DNA of 64,000 bases from an uncultured Desulfobacteraceae bacterium (GCA_937982505.1 CALJLV010000084.1:1-64000); one strand, 5' to 3'; numbered from the stretch's first letter, positions 25,999 through 36,349 are shown. The notes: generated by a model not told the origin, from the letters alone. Translations and numbers: made by a program.

Positions 25999-26711
25999 CG
26001 ATAGAAGATCCGGATGATCCCCGTCTGAGAGGATTGGACGATCTCGATCAATTCCAGCCGGGCCATTTCCAGCACGGCCAGAAAGGTCACGATGACCTCG
26101 ACGCGATGGGCCGTGGCCTGGAAAAGTTCGTCAAAGGCCAGAGAGCCGGCGTCTTCCAACAAATCCACGATCTGGCCGATGCGCTCCTTGATGGAAATCG
26201 TATCGGCCTGCAAATCCACTTGGTGGGCCGGACCGATCCGCTCGATCACCTGTTGAAAGGCCTCGATGAGTTCGAAAAGGCCGACCCGAATCATGCTCGG
26301 ATCGGGGTCCCACTCGTGCTCATCCCTAGCGGTCGGATGGGTAAAGGTCTGTTCGCCCAGGATGCTGCGCCGGGCCAGGGCTTCGGCGGCGGCCTTCATC
26401 TGCATGTATTCGGCCAGGGGCCGGACGATGGCCAGGCGGGGATCTTCCGCTTCCGGGTCACCTTCCCCGTGGGCTGGCAGGAGCATGCGCGACTTGATCT
26501 GGGCCAGGGTGGCGGCCATCACCAGAAAATCGCCGGCCAGATCGATGTTCAAGGCTTTCATCCAATCCAGGTACTGCAGGTACTGCTCGGTGATCAGTCC
26601 GATGGGGATATCGTAAATGTCCAGCTCATGCTTGCGGATGAGATGGACCAGAAGGTCCATCGGGCCTTCGAAGACATTCTCCACACGCACGGCATAGGTC
26701 TGCGGATCCAT
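25995..26711 (-). CDS. scpA: Segregation and condensation protein A
   Basis: 238 residues. Kleisin subunit of the Smc-ScpAB complex. The N-terminal Smc-binding part reads FEGPMDLLVHLIRKHELDIYDIPI and LAGDFLVMAATLAQIKSRMLLP; the C-terminal winged helix contains FLAVLEMARLELIEIVQ. A GTG four codons upstream (26723) is an alternative start; both have GGAGG unusually close (two bases). It follows trpS by a short gap on the same strand. Confidence 0.94.
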   Translation of the reverse strand: MDPQTYAVRVENVFEGPMDLLVHLIRKHELDIYDIPIGLITEQYLQYLDWMKALNIDLAGDFLVMAATLAQIKSRMLLPAHGEGDPEAEDPRLAIVRPLAEYMQMKAAAEALARRSILGEQTFTHPTARDEHEWDPDPSMIRVGLFELIEAFQQVIERIGPAHQVDLQADTISIKERIGQIVDLLEDAGSLAFDELFQATAHRVEVIVTFLAVLEMARLELIEIVQSSQTGIIRIFYR

Positions 26712-26747
26712 GGCCTCCCACACCGCCTCCGGCCCTGGCCGAAAGGC

Positions 26748-27761
26748 TCAGCCGGCCAGAGACCGGATACCCACCGCCCGGCGCACCGACTCGAGCATCG
26801 GCCGGCTGTGGGCCCGGGCCTTTTCGGCCCCCTGGCGCAGCAGCCGCTCCACATGCCCCGGATCGGCCAGCAAGGCCTCATAGCGACGCCGGGGTTCGGA
26901 CAGATGGGCATCGAGATAGGCGAAAAGTATCTGCTTCATCTCTCCCCAGCCGATTCCCCCCGCGTAGCGCTCGCGCAGTTCGAGGGCTTCCGGCGGGGTG
27001 GCAAAGGCCTGATAGATTTGAAACAGGGTACAGGTGTCCGGATCTTTGGGGGCCTCGGGCGGCAGGCTGTTGGTGGTGATCTTCATGATCAGCTTACGCA
27101 GCTGTTTTTCGGGGGCAAAGAGGGGAATCGTATTGTGGTAGCTCTTGCTCATCTTGCGCCCGTCCAGACCGGTCAGGACGGCTGTCTGGGCCTGGACCTG
27201 GGCTTCGGGCAAAACGAAAAGCTCCCCGTAGTGGTGGTTGAAGCGCGCCGCGATGTCGCGGGCCATTTCCAGATGCTGAATCTGGTCTCTGCCCACCGGA
27301 ACCCGATCGGCCTTGAACATCAGGATGTCGGCCGCCATCAGAATCGGGTAACAGAACAACCCCATGGAGACGCCGCGGTCCGGATCTCCGTGTCCGGCCG
27401 CTTCGTTTTCATCCACGGCGGCCTTGTAGGCGTGGGCCCGGTTCATCAGGCCCTTGGCGGTCACGCAGGAAAGGACCCAGGTCAGTTCGAGAATTTCGGG
27501 AATGTCCGACTGGCGGTAAAAGATGCTCCGCTCCGTGTCGAGCCCCAGGGCGATCCAGGCCGCCGCCACTTCCAGGCTGGAACGATTCACTTCCCGCGGG
27601 TCCTGGCACTTGATGATGGCGTGATAGTCGGCCAGAAAGTAGAAGGAGGTGGTTTCCGCGTTGCGGCTGGCGGCAATTGCCGGGCGGATGGCGCCCACGT
27701 AGTTGCCCAGGTGAGGCGTCCCGGTGGTGGTAATCCCGGTCAAAACGATGTGTGAAGTCAT
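26748..27761 (-). CDS. trpS: Tryptophan-tRNA ligase
   Basis: 337 residues. Class I aminoacyl-tRNA synthetase charging tRNA-Trp. The HIGH-type motif is TPHLGNYVGAI near 15-25 and the KMSKS motif is intact (GRKMSKSYHN). Also present is the VPVGRDQIQHLEMARDIA block. First gene of the apparent trpS-scpA-scpB unit. No T-box or other leader control was seen before it. Confidence 0.96.
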   Translation of the reverse strand: MTSHIVLTGITTTGTPHLGNYVGAIRPAIAASRNAETTSFYFLADYHAIIKCQDPREVNRSSLEVAAAWIALGLDTERSIFYRQSDIPEILELTWVLSCVTAKGLMNRAHAYKAAVDENEAAGHGDPDRGVSMGLFCYPILMAADILMFKADRVPVGRDQIQHLEMARDIAARFNHHYGELFVLPEAQVQAQTAVLTGLDGRKMSKSYHNTIPLFAPEKQLRKLIMKITTNSLPPEAPKDPDTCTLFQIYQAFATPPEALELRERYAGGIGWGEMKQILFAYLDAHLSEPRRRYEALLADPGHVERLLRQGAEKARAHSRPMLESVRRAVGIRSLAG

Positions 27762-27848
27762 GCGCGGTCCTGAAATTGGATAGCGGCGCCGGACGAATGT
27801 CGAACGGCGGCCGGGTTAGGGGTCAATCGGCCTTCCACGCGGTATGGA

Positions 27849-30542
27849 TCACGATATCGGCGGGTTCTGGGCCGCGGCCAGACGCCGGGCCAGGGCCAGT
27901 TCATCCTGCGGATCATCCAGCTGGCCGTTGCGCCTGGCATCCCGCAGGGCATCGAGGATCTGCCGATAGACGGGACCGGGCGCGATGCCCAGCCGTTTGA
28001 GATCGGCGCCGGTAACGGTGGGCTGAACAAAACGCAGACGGGTAACGTACAGGGAAATCGCCCGCTGAACCGCGACCTGCCGTGTGGTGGCCATCATGTA
28101 AAGGATCTGTTCGGTGCCGAACTCCTGCAGCATCCGGCACAGGGCGCTGTTCTCCTCCGGGATCCGCTGCTCGAGCCGATAAAGGACCCGTTGGGCCGTG
28201 AGCCGCCCGGGGCCCAGGAGACGCCGGTGACGCGGCGGCAGGTCGAAGCGGCGGCAGATCTCCTCGGTGACCTCCAGGTTGAAGGAATGCATCAGGGCCA
28301 TGAAATAAACGGCCCACTTCATATAAGATTCCTCCAGAAAAAGCAAATCGAACCAGGATTGCACGTCCTTGACCGCCTGGAAGGCCGTGGACAGCTCCGC
28401 GGTGAACGTCAAGGAGGGATGGAGCACCTTGAGCAGGCCGTAGTCGCCCAGGCGCTTGAGCAGGTCCAGGGGGCTGGCCTCCTCGAACAGCAGACGCAGT
28501 TCGGAAAACACCCGCCGGCCGTCCAGGCGCCTGAAAAAATCCATCCGCACCGCATTTTCGATCAAACCGGCGGTGAGTCGACCGATGGTAAAACCGAAAC
28601 GCTGCTCGAAGCGGATGGCGCGAAAAACCCGGGTGGGGTCTTCCACAAAACTCAAGTTGTGCAGGACGCGAATCGTTTTTTCCTTGATATCCTTGAGCGC
28701 CGAAAAAAAATCGATCAGGGTGCCGAAGCGTCGTGGATTGAGCCGGATGGCCAGGGTGTTGATGATGAAATCGCGGCGCGCCAGGTCCATCTTGATGGAG
28801 CTCATCTCCACCGTGGGCAGAGCGGCCGGGACGGTGTAGTACTCCATGCGGGCCGAGGCCACATCGATCTTGTAGGCATCGGGGAAGACCACCACCGCCG
28901 TGCCGAATTTCTCGTGGGTGTGGACCCGTCCGCCCATGATTTTGGCAAACCGGCGGGCGAAGCGGATCCCGTCGCCCTCGATGACGATGTCCACGTCCTC
29001 GTTGGGCCGGTAGAGAAACAGGTCCCGAACGAACCCGCCCACCACATAGGCGCCACAGTCGAGTTCGTCGGCCACCTCTCCCACCGTCTGGAGGATGTCC
29101 ATGAGCCGGCGCCCAAGCCGCTCGTGCATGAACTTCTGGATATTTCGGGTGCGGGCGCCCACCAGCTCACGGAGCGGATCGCCCCCGTCGCCCAGGGTGG
29201 CTGGGGCGCTGGGCACCAGCAGGTTGAGCAGATCGGTGCGTGTCAGCACCCCCACCACCTGCTGCCCGTCGCAGACCGGCAGAATGCGCTGCTTGTGTCC
29301 GATGATCTTCTCCTGGATCTCCTGCAGCTCGGCCTCCGGCCCCACCGAGGCGACTTCCGAATTCATGTAGTCGCGCACCGGCACGTCCTGAAGCCCGTGA
29401 TAGAGCGCTTTTTCGAGGACCTGGCGGGTGATGCAGCCCACCAGCGGGTCGCCGGGGGCACCGTGTTCGGTCACCACCAGGGCGTTGATGTTGTAACGCG
29501 GAAGCAGCTCGGCGGCCTCACCGCAGGTGGCGTCGGCCGCCACGAGGATCGGCGGAGCGCTCATCAGATCCCGCGCCCGCCGGCGCGAGCGGATGCTCTG
29601 GGCCAGGTTTTCGCGCAACTGCTGCTCCACCTGCAGCAGGGTCAGATCCCGCACGGTGGCCGAAGCCGCCGATGGGTGCCCGCCGCCGCCCAGGCAGGCC
29701 AGCACCGCGTCAACCTCCACTTCCGGGATGCGGCTGCGCGCGATGACATGCACCTTGTTGTCCATCTGCGCGATGGCAAAGAGCACATCCAGGTTTTCCA
29801 TGCGCACCATCTTGTGCACCAGAAAGGCCAGATCCGGCACGTAGCGGTCCGTGCTGATGCGCGTGATGGCCACCTCGATCCCGTTGACCCGGTACCGATC
29901 GGCCGCCTGGATCAGGTCGTTGAGCAGGCCCACCTGTTCCGGGCTGATCTCGCGGGCAATCATCTGTCCCACCGTGTTGAGACTGGCCCCCTGTTCGAGC
30001 AGGTAGGCCGCCGCCCGGAAATCCTCCGCCGTGGTGGATGCGAAGGTGAACGACCCGGTATCCTCGTAGATCCCCAGGCACATGATGGTGGCCTCGTCGC
30101 TGCTGATGGAAATGCGGCGCTCGCGCAGCAGGCCTGTCAGGAGCGTCACGGTGGCCCCGGCCAACCGCTGAATGCCGCCATGGCTGGCGATGTCGTCGGC
30201 CCGGGGGGGGTGATGATCGTAGATGTGGACCTCCAGCCCGGGATTGTCCAGAATGCGGGCCAAGGGACCGAGTCGATTGGCCTGACAGGTGTCCACCAGG
30301 ACCAGCCGCCTGACGGCGGCCAGGTCCAGGTCCCGGATCTCGACCATGTTGAACAGATACACCATCGAACTGATGAAAAAATGGCGCAGATTCTTCTCCT
30401 GAGAACCCGGAAAGACCACCCGGGCCTCGGGATACAGCTTCTGCGCCGCGAGCATGGAAGCCATGGCGTCAAAATCGGCGTTGACATGGCTGGTGATCAG
30501 CGTCAGCCCGTCACGGGCCGCAGATGGGAAAAGGTCGCTCAC
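27849..30542 (-). CDS. DHH-CBS-poly(A) polymerase protein, A-adding-type tRNA nucleotidyltransferase
   Basis: 897 residues, more than twice a plain CCA-adding enzyme. Order: DHH phosphoesterase (SHVNADFDAMAS near 18-29, IYDHHPP near 112) with its DHHA1 region (GGGGHPSAASA), two CBS domains (about 320-470), then the nucleotidyltransferase head with GGFVRDLFLYRPNEDVDIVIEGDG and the RRDFIINT motif. This DHH-CBS-PAP architecture is known for bacterial tRNA A-adding enzymes that work with a separate CC-adding enzyme, so the product is probably the final A of the CCA end. No CC-adding partner is in the window. GTG start with GGGAGG upstream. Confidence 0.87.
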   Translation of the reverse strand: MSDLFPSAARDGLTLITSHVNADFDAMASMLAAQKLYPEARVVFPGSQEKNLRHFFISSMVYLFNMVEIRDLDLAAVRRLVLVDTCQANRLGPLARILDNPGLEVHIYDHHPPRADDIASHGGIQRLAGATVTLLTGLLRERRISISSDEATIMCLGIYEDTGSFTFASTTAEDFRAAAYLLEQGASLNTVGQMIAREISPEQVGLLNDLIQAADRYRVNGIEVAITRISTDRYVPDLAFLVHKMVRMENLDVLFAIAQMDNKVHVIARSRIPEVEVDAVLACLGGGGHPSAASATVRDLTLLQVEQQLRENLAQSIRSRRRARDLMSAPPILVAADATCGEAAELLPRYNINALVVTEHGAPGDPLVGCITRQVLEKALYHGLQDVPVRDYMNSEVASVGPEAELQEIQEKIIGHKQRILPVCDGQQVVGVLTRTDLLNLLVPSAPATLGDGGDPLRELVGARTRNIQKFMHERLGRRLMDILQTVGEVADELDCGAYVVGGFVRDLFLYRPNEDVDIVIEGDGIRFARRFAKIMGGRVHTHEKFGTAVVVFPDAYKIDVASARMEYYTVPAALPTVEMSSIKMDLARRDFIINTLAIRLNPRRFGTLIDFFSALKDIKEKTIRVLHNLSFVEDPTRVFRAIRFEQRFGFTIGRLTAGLIENAVRMDFFRRLDGRRVFSELRLLFEEASPLDLLKRLGDYGLLKVLHPSLTFTAELSTAFQAVKDVQSWFDLLFLEESYMKWAVYFMALMHSFNLEVTEEICRRFDLPPRHRRLLGPGRLTAQRVLYRLEQRIPEENSALCRMLQEFGTEQILYMMATTRQVAVQRAISLYVTRLRFVQPTVTGADLKRLGIAPGPVYRQILDALRDARRNGQLDDPQDELALARRLAAAQNPPIS

Positions 30543-30908
30543 GGCGGTGCTTCCTCCCGGGTAGACATTGGGAAAAAATGTCCGTCGTCATCCGATAGAA
30601 CGATTATCCATAGGCACAATCGGCACCTCGGATCAAGGGCCCCGCGTTGACGGCGGAAGGCGACGGACGGTTCACCGCCCTGCCGAAGCCAAGCCTAATC
30701 CCGTTGGCGCGAGCCGCCGCAGACGCCCGGCGGGGCCGGGCAAGGCCTCGGGCACGTCTGGACAAGGGGCGGAAAAGATTGTAGGATGCATGAATTTCAC
30801 AAACGACTGCAGCGACTGGCGTGCGTTCCGGACGGCGGCATGGCGGACGGCCGTTTAAAGACCAAAATGAGGATGCCCGAGGTTCAGGCAACGAAAGGGT
30901 GATGGATC
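30543..30908. other. Divergent intergenic region before pilC
   Basis: 366 bases with no supported gene, between the nucleotidyltransferase start (minus strand) and pilC (plus strand). It carries the pilC promoter candidate at 30759-30787. No convincing minus-strand promoter, RNA structure or repeat was seen. Confidence 0.5.
30759..30787 (+). promoter_or_regulatory. Candidate sigma-70 promoter of pilC
   Basis: TGGACA (30759-30764), 17-base spacer, TAGGAT (30782-30787); about 115 bases before pilC. Confidence 0.4.
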
Positions 30909-32120
30909 ATGCCGGTCTACATCTGGGAAGGCAAGAACCGTAAAAACGAAGCCCAGAAGGGAGAATTCGAGGCCGCCAGCGAAGAGGCCGTCCGTGCCCA
31001 TCTGATCCGCCTGCGCATCGCGCCCACAAGGATCAAAAAAAAGCCCAAGGATCTTTTGGCCAACGTGTCCTGGGCCCAGCCCAAGGTCACCCAGGCCGAC
31101 GTGATCCTTTTTTGCCGGCAGTTCTCCACCATGATCGACGCCGGCCTGCCCATCATCCAGTGCCTCGACATCCTGCACCAGCAGCAGGAGAACAAAACCT
31201 TCAAGAAGATCCTCAAGGACATCAAGGACTCGGTCGAAGGCGGACAGACCTTTGCCGAGGCACTGAAAAAATACCCGGCCCAGTTCGATGATCTTTTCGT
31301 CAACATGGTGGCCGCCGGCGAGGCGGGCGGAATCCTGGACACCATCCTCCAACGGCTGTCCACCTATCTCGAGAAGGCCGCCCGCCTGAAAAAAAGGATC
31401 AAGGGCGCCATGACCTACCCGGCCATCACCCTGGTGGTGGCGGTCATCGTGGTGGCGGTGATCATGGTCTTCGTGATTCCGGTTTTCGAGGAGATGTTCA
31501 CCGATTTTGGCAGCGCCCTGCCTGCTCCGACCCAGATCGTGGTGGACCTGAGCCGTTTCGTGCGCGACCAGATCCTCTACATGATCGGCGCCGTGGCGAT
31601 TTTCGCCTTCGCCGCGCGACGGGTGCTGAAGACCGAAAAGGGGCGCAGCCTCTTCGATCGCTACATTCTCAACCTGCCGGTCTTCGGCCTGCTGCTGCGC
31701 CGGGTGGCGGTGGCCAAGTTTACCCGCACCATGGGCACGATGCTCGCATCCGGTGTGGCGATCCTGGATGCCCTGGACATCACGGCCAAGACCGCCGGCA
31801 ACAAGACCGTGGAAGCGGCCATCTACAAGGTGCGCCAGGGGATCGCCGAAGGGCGCACCATGAGCGAACCCCTGGCCGAGACCGGGGTTTTCCCCGCCAT
31901 GGTCTGCCAGATGATCTCCGTCGGGGAATCCACCGGCGCGCTGGACACCATGCTGGTCAAGATCGCCGATTTTTACGATGAAGAGGTCGATCAGGCCGTG
32001 GAAAACCTCACCTCGGCCATCGAACCGGTGATGATGGTCTTTATGGGCGTGGTCATCGGCGGCCTGGTGGTTTCGATGTATCTGCCGATATTCAAGATGG
32101 CCGGTGCGGTAGCCGGCTGA
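30909..32120 (+). CDS. pilC: Type IV pilus inner membrane platform protein PilC
   Basis: 403 residues, the normal size. Polytopic platform of the pilus machine. Both duplicated T2SS-F domains are visible: FCRQFSTMIDAGLPIIQCLDIL near 68 with EGGQTFAEALKKYPAQFDDLFVNMVAAGEAGG, and the second copy FTRTMGTMLASGVAILDALDI near 270 with MVCQMISVGESTGALDTMLVKIADFYDEEVD. Hydrophobic helices lie near 172-192, 220-237 and 375-397. A PilS-like kinase gene follows after 50 bases. Other pilus genes (pilB, pilT, pilin) are not in the window. Confidence 0.95.
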   Translation: MPVYIWEGKNRKNEAQKGEFEAASEEAVRAHLIRLRIAPTRIKKKPKDLLANVSWAQPKVTQADVILFCRQFSTMIDAGLPIIQCLDILHQQQENKTFKKILKDIKDSVEGGQTFAEALKKYPAQFDDLFVNMVAAGEAGGILDTILQRLSTYLEKAARLKKRIKGAMTYPAITLVVAVIVVAVIMVFVIPVFEEMFTDFGSALPAPTQIVVDLSRFVRDQILYMIGAVAIFAFAARRVLKTEKGRSLFDRYILNLPVFGLLLRRVAVAKFTRTMGTMLASGVAILDALDITAKTAGNKTVEAAIYKVRQGIAEGRTMSEPLAETGVFPAMVCQMISVGESTGALDTMLVKIADFYDEEVDQAVENLTSAIEPVMMVFMGVVIGGLVVSMYLPIFKMAGAVAG

Positions 32121-32170
32121 GCCCCTTCCCGGAGGCCCATCCGCGACCGGCCCCAGGGCCGAACACCCCG

Positions 32171-33487
32171 ATGCCCGTAACCCGCTCCGACGCCGACCAG
32201 GAAACCTACAGCCGCCTGCGGCTGTTGATGTTCTTCCGGGTGCTCTTTACCACCCTGCTGCTCAGCTCGACCATCGTCCTGCAGACCGGCAAGGCCGTTT
32301 CCGCCGTGGCGCCGCCGCTGGTGGTGCTCTACGCCCTGATCGTGGCGATTTTCCTCCTGTCGTGCGTCTATGCCGTGATTCTGCCCCGCACCCGGTCCCC
32401 TTCCCGTCTGGCCTCCCTGCAGGTGGGCATCGACACGCTGATCGTCACCCTGGTGATCCTGGTCACGGGCAGTTTCGCCAGCATCTTCTCCTTTCTCTAT
32501 CTGGTGGTCATCATCTATTCGAGCATCCTGCTGGAGCGCGGCGGCAGCATGCTCATGGCCGGGTTGTGCAGCATCCAGTACGGGGTCCTGGTCAATCTCG
32601 AATTTTTCGGCCTCTTTGTTCCCTTCGTGGTGGATGCCAGCCCCACGGCCATGACCTATCTGTGGCGCGACGTGCTCTACAAGGTGCTGATCACCACCGT
32701 GAGCTGCTTTGCGGTGGCCATTCTCAGCGATCTGCTGGCCGAACAGGTGCGCAAAAGCCGCAAGGCCCTCAAAACCATGGAGGAACGCATGCGGCGGGTG
32801 GAGAAGCTGGCCGCCATGGGCGAAATGGCGGCGGGAATGGCCCACGAACTGAAAAACCCGCTGGCCGCCCTGGCCGGTTCGATCCAGCTGCTGCGCGAAG
32901 AGCTGCCCGCTCGGCCGTCCCATGAACGGTTGATCCAGATCGCCCTGCGGGAAACCAGCCGCCTCAACGATCTGCTCACCGATTTTCTGACCTTCGCCCG
33001 CCCGCCGGCCGGCAAGCGCCGTCCGCTGCGCCTGGATCGCGCCGTCAGCGAAATCGTGGCCCTGTTCGAAAGGGACGGCACCTGCGCCGGGCGCATCCAG
33101 ATTGAAAAGACGATGACGCCAGACCTCTGGGTGGCCATGGATCCGGTCCATCTGCGCCAGATCCTCTGGAACCTGCTGCTCAATGCGGCCGAGGCCATCG
33201 ATGGACACGGCCGCATCGCTGTCGAGGTCCGTGCGGCGCGCGGCGACAAGGCTGAAATTCGCGTTCGCGACAGTGGCTGCGGGATCCCCGCCGAATTGAT
33301 GGAAAGCATCTTCAATCCGTTTTTCACCACCAAGACCGAAGGGACCGGTCTGGGGCTGTCCGTGGTACATCGGCTCCTGGAATCCTATGACGGCTTCCTG
33401 CAGGTGGAAAGCCAGCCCGGAAGAGGCGCCCTGGTGACACTGACCCTGAATGCCATCGCTCCTCCGGAAAAGCGGCCCGAGCCTTGA
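32171..33487 (+). CDS. PilS-like membrane sensor histidine kinase
   Basis: 438 residues. Six hydrophobic N-terminal helices (about 20-195) of the PilS type lead to a coiled linker and the phosphotransfer motif GMAHELKNPLAALAGSI (His near 224). The ATPase domain has NLLLNAAEAI, DSGCGIP, FFTTKTEGTGLGLSVVHRLLE. No PAS domain is evident between membrane and kinase parts, unlike P. aeruginosa PilS. Position after pilC suggests control of pilus genes, usually through the sigma-54 regulator PilR, which is not next to it here. A lysS promoter candidate lies at its stop codon. Confidence 0.85.
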   Translation: MPVTRSDADQETYSRLRLLMFFRVLFTTLLLSSTIVLQTGKAVSAVAPPLVVLYALIVAIFLLSCVYAVILPRTRSPSRLASLQVGIDTLIVTLVILVTGSFASIFSFLYLVVIIYSSILLERGGSMLMAGLCSIQYGVLVNLEFFGLFVPFVVDASPTAMTYLWRDVLYKVLITTVSCFAVAILSDLLAEQVRKSRKALKTMEERMRRVEKLAAMGEMAAGMAHELKNPLAALAGSIQLLREELPARPSHERLIQIALRETSRLNDLLTDFLTFARPPAGKRRPLRLDRAVSEIVALFERDGTCAGRIQIEKTMTPDLWVAMDPVHLRQILWNLLLNAAEAIDGHGRIAVEVRAARGDKAEIRVRDSGCGIPAELMESIFNPFFTTKTEGTGLGLSVVHRLLESYDGFLQVESQPGRGALVTLTLNAIAPPEKRPEP

Positions 33488-33513
33488 CAATCAAAGTCGA
33501 AATACGGTACTAA
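33484..33513 (+). promoter_or_regulatory. Candidate promoter of lysS and downstream genes
   Basis: TTGACA (33484-33489, overlapping the kinase stop codon), 18-base spacer, TACTAA (33508-33513). Perfect -35 but weak -10. Confidence 0.35.
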
Positions 33514-33618
33514 AGTCGGCTTGTTTTTTGCGTCGAAAACACCTAACCAGCCGGAAAATGCAGAGGTTTGGCTGTTTCCCGGCACAGGGGCCACAACCCG
33601 GCCCCGCCCGAGGTTCCC

Positions 33619-35097
33619 ATGAGTCCAGTAACCGAGCTAGCCCAGCAGCGGCGCGAGAAAATCGAGGCCCTGCGGCGCGATCGGATCAATCCTTTCCCCA
33701 ACGATTTTTCCGTCACCCACGACGTGGCCGAGCTGCGAAGCCTTATCCAGGCCAGCCCCGACGGCCTGCGCGAAGATCATCCGGTTTTCGCCGTAGCCGG
33801 CCGCATCATGGCCATCAACCGCTTCGGCAAGGCGGCCTTCCTGCGCCTGCGGGATCGCACGGGTCCCATCCAGGCCTATGTGCGCCGGGACCGTGTCGGC
33901 GAATCGGCCTATGCCCTCTTCCGCCGGATGGACATCGGCGATTTCATCGGAATTCACGGCGGGTTGTTTCAAACCCGCACCGGGGAATGGACCCTCATGG
34001 TGCGCGACCTTCGCCTGGTGGCCAAGTCTGTGCGCCCCCTGCCCGAGAAGTTCCACGGCCTCAAAGATCCGGAAAAACGCTACCGGCGGCGCTACCTGGA
34101 CCTGATGATGAATGACGAGGTGCGCGAAATTTTTCGCCGCCGCAGCCGCATCGTCCAAGAGATTCGAGGCTTTTTGCTGGAGCGCGATTTTCTCGAGGTG
34201 GAAACGCCCATGATGCAGACCGTGCCGGGCGGGGCCGAGGCCACTCCCTTCGTGACCCATCACAACGCCCTGGACATTCCCCTCTATCTGCGCATCGCCC
34301 CGGAACTCTATCTCAAGCGGCTGGTGGTGGGCGGATTCGAGCGCGTCTTTGAAATCAACCGCAATTTCCGCAACGAAGGGGTCTCGACGCGCCACAACCC
34401 GGAATTCACCATGCTGGAGTTTTACCAGGCCTACGCCCGCCATAGCGACCTGATGCGGCTTACCGAAGAAATGTTTCGCCGCACCGCCGAGGCCGTCACC
34501 GGATCCTGCACCATCGACTATCAGGGCCAGACCATCGATTTGGCGCCCCCCTGGCGGCGCATCGCACTCTACGAGGCCCTGGTGCAGATCGGCGGACTGG
34601 CGCCCTCCGTACTCCAGGACCGGGATCGGCTGCTGGCTGCTGCGGCCGAGCGGCAGGTGCCGGTCAATCCCCAGGCCCGATCGGGCAAAATCGTCACCAA
34701 GCTCTTCGAGGCCCTGGTGGAGCCGCACCTGATCCAACCCACCTTTGTCACCGGCTACCCGGTGGAGGTTTCTCCATTGTCCCGGCGCAGCGACACGGCC
34801 CCCGAGGTGACCGAACGCTTTGAGCTGTTCATCGCCGGCTATGAAATCGCCAACGGGTTTTCGGAGCTGAATGATCCGGAGGATCAATACCAGCGATTCG
34901 CCCAGCAGGTGGCCGATCGCCAAGCCGGCGAAACCGAGGCCCATCCCATGGATCTGGACTACATCGAAGCGCTGGAGTTCGGGATGCCCCCCGCGGCCGG
35001 GGAAGGCGTGGGGATCGACCGGCTGACCATGCTGCTCACCGATGCGCCCAGCATTCGGGAAGTGATCCTTTTTCCGCACCTCAAACCGCGGGCGTGA
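33619..35097 (+). CDS. lysS: Lysine-tRNA ligase (class II)
   Basis: 492 residues. Charges tRNA-Lys. An N-terminal OB-fold anticodon domain (about 60-150) precedes the class II core with VETPMMQTVPGGAEATPF, motif 2 ERVFEINRNFRNEG and motif 3 GEGVGIDRLTMLLTDAPSIREVILFP. ATG with GAGG nearby; a longer in-frame start upstream is rejected because it would include the leader region. First gene of the envelope biogenesis block; lolC/E follows after 33 bases. Confidence 0.97.
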   Translation: MSPVTELAQQRREKIEALRRDRINPFPNDFSVTHDVAELRSLIQASPDGLREDHPVFAVAGRIMAINRFGKAAFLRLRDRTGPIQAYVRRDRVGESAYALFRRMDIGDFIGIHGGLFQTRTGEWTLMVRDLRLVAKSVRPLPEKFHGLKDPEKRYRRRYLDLMMNDEVREIFRRRSRIVQEIRGFLLERDFLEVETPMMQTVPGGAEATPFVTHHNALDIPLYLRIAPELYLKRLVVGGFERVFEINRNFRNEGVSTRHNPEFTMLEFYQAYARHSDLMRLTEEMFRRTAEAVTGSCTIDYQGQTIDLAPPWRRIALYEALVQIGGLAPSVLQDRDRLLAAAAERQVPVNPQARSGKIVTKLFEALVEPHLIQPTFVTGYPVEVSPLSRRSDTAPEVTERFELFIAGYEIANGFSELNDPEDQYQRFAQQVADRQAGETEAHPMDLDYIEALEFGMPPAAGEGVGIDRLTMLLTDAPSIREVILFPHLKPRA

Positions 35098-35130
35098 TCA
35101 CCCCCGCAATGCGGCCAGGCAAGGCGCCCC

Positions 35131-36349
35131 ATGCGATTTGAAACCTTTATCACCCGGCGCTACCTGCGGGTGGGACAAAAACAGGCCTTCATTTCGCTCA
35201 TCGGTCTGCTTTCCATCGCCGGGGTGGCGGTGGGGGTCATGGCCCTGATGGTGGTGATCGCCGTCATGACCGGCTTCGAGGCCGATCTCAAGCGGCGGCT
35301 TCTGGCCATGCAGGCCCATGTGGTGCTCAGCCCGCGCGCCCACCTCGCCGATGCCGCAGCCGATCTCCAGCGGCTGGAGCAAATCCCCGGGGTAGTGTCC
35401 GCCGCCCCCTTCGTGGAAAGCCAGGTGATGCTCCGTTCGGCCAGGGCAGCCGCCGGCGTGGTGCTGAAGGGCATCGAACCGGCACGTGCCGTCCGGGTCC
35501 TCGATGCCGGCATCGACCTGCGGGCCCTGGCTTCCCCTCCCCCATCGACCGCTGAAGCGCCCAGCCTGGGCGGCATCGTGCTCGGGCAGGATCTGGCCCG
35601 GCAACTCGGGGTGGTCAAGGGAGACCGGGTCTTTCTGGTGGCCCCCCAGGGAATCCTCGCCCCCGTGGGGCACGTGCCGGCCATGCGCCCGTTTTCCGTG
35701 GCGGGGGATTTCGCCTCGGGGATTTACGAATATGACGGCAGTCTGGCATTCGTGGGCATGGCCGAAGCCCAGCGGGTCCTGCGCCTGGGCGACGCAATTT
35801 CCGGTATCCAGGTGCGCCTGGCTGACATCGACGATGCCGAGCAGGTGGCGCGGGCCATCGAGCGGCAAATGGGGGCGGTTTTCACCGTGCGCCCCTGGAC
35901 CGCCGCCAACCGCAGCCTCCTGAGCGCCCTCAAACTGGAAAAAGCCGCCATGTTCGTCATCCTGGCCCTCATCGTGTCGGTGGCCGCGCTGAACATCGCC
36001 GGCGCCCTGGTGATGACGGTCATGCAAAAGGCCCGGGACATCGCCATTCTCAAGGCCCTGGGCGCCACCGACGGCGTCATTCGGCGCATCTTCGTGATGA
36101 ACGGGTTGCTGATCGGCGCCATCGGGGTCGTCATGGGAGCCGCCCTGGGCGCTGGGCTCTGCCGCTTGCTGGCCTCTTCGGACCTGATCCGCCTGCCCGG
36201 CGACCTTTTTTACATCACCCGCTTGCCGATCCACCTTCTGCCCGCGGATGTGCTCGCCATCGGCCTGGCGGCCATGGGGATCTGCCTTCTGGCCACCCTC
36301 TATCCGGCTCACCAGGCCGCCCGGCTCAACCCCGTGGAGACGATTCGCC

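Noticed and set aside
26034..27755. Long plus-strand frame across scpA and trpS
   Set aside because: Antisense to two certain genes and without any family match by eye.
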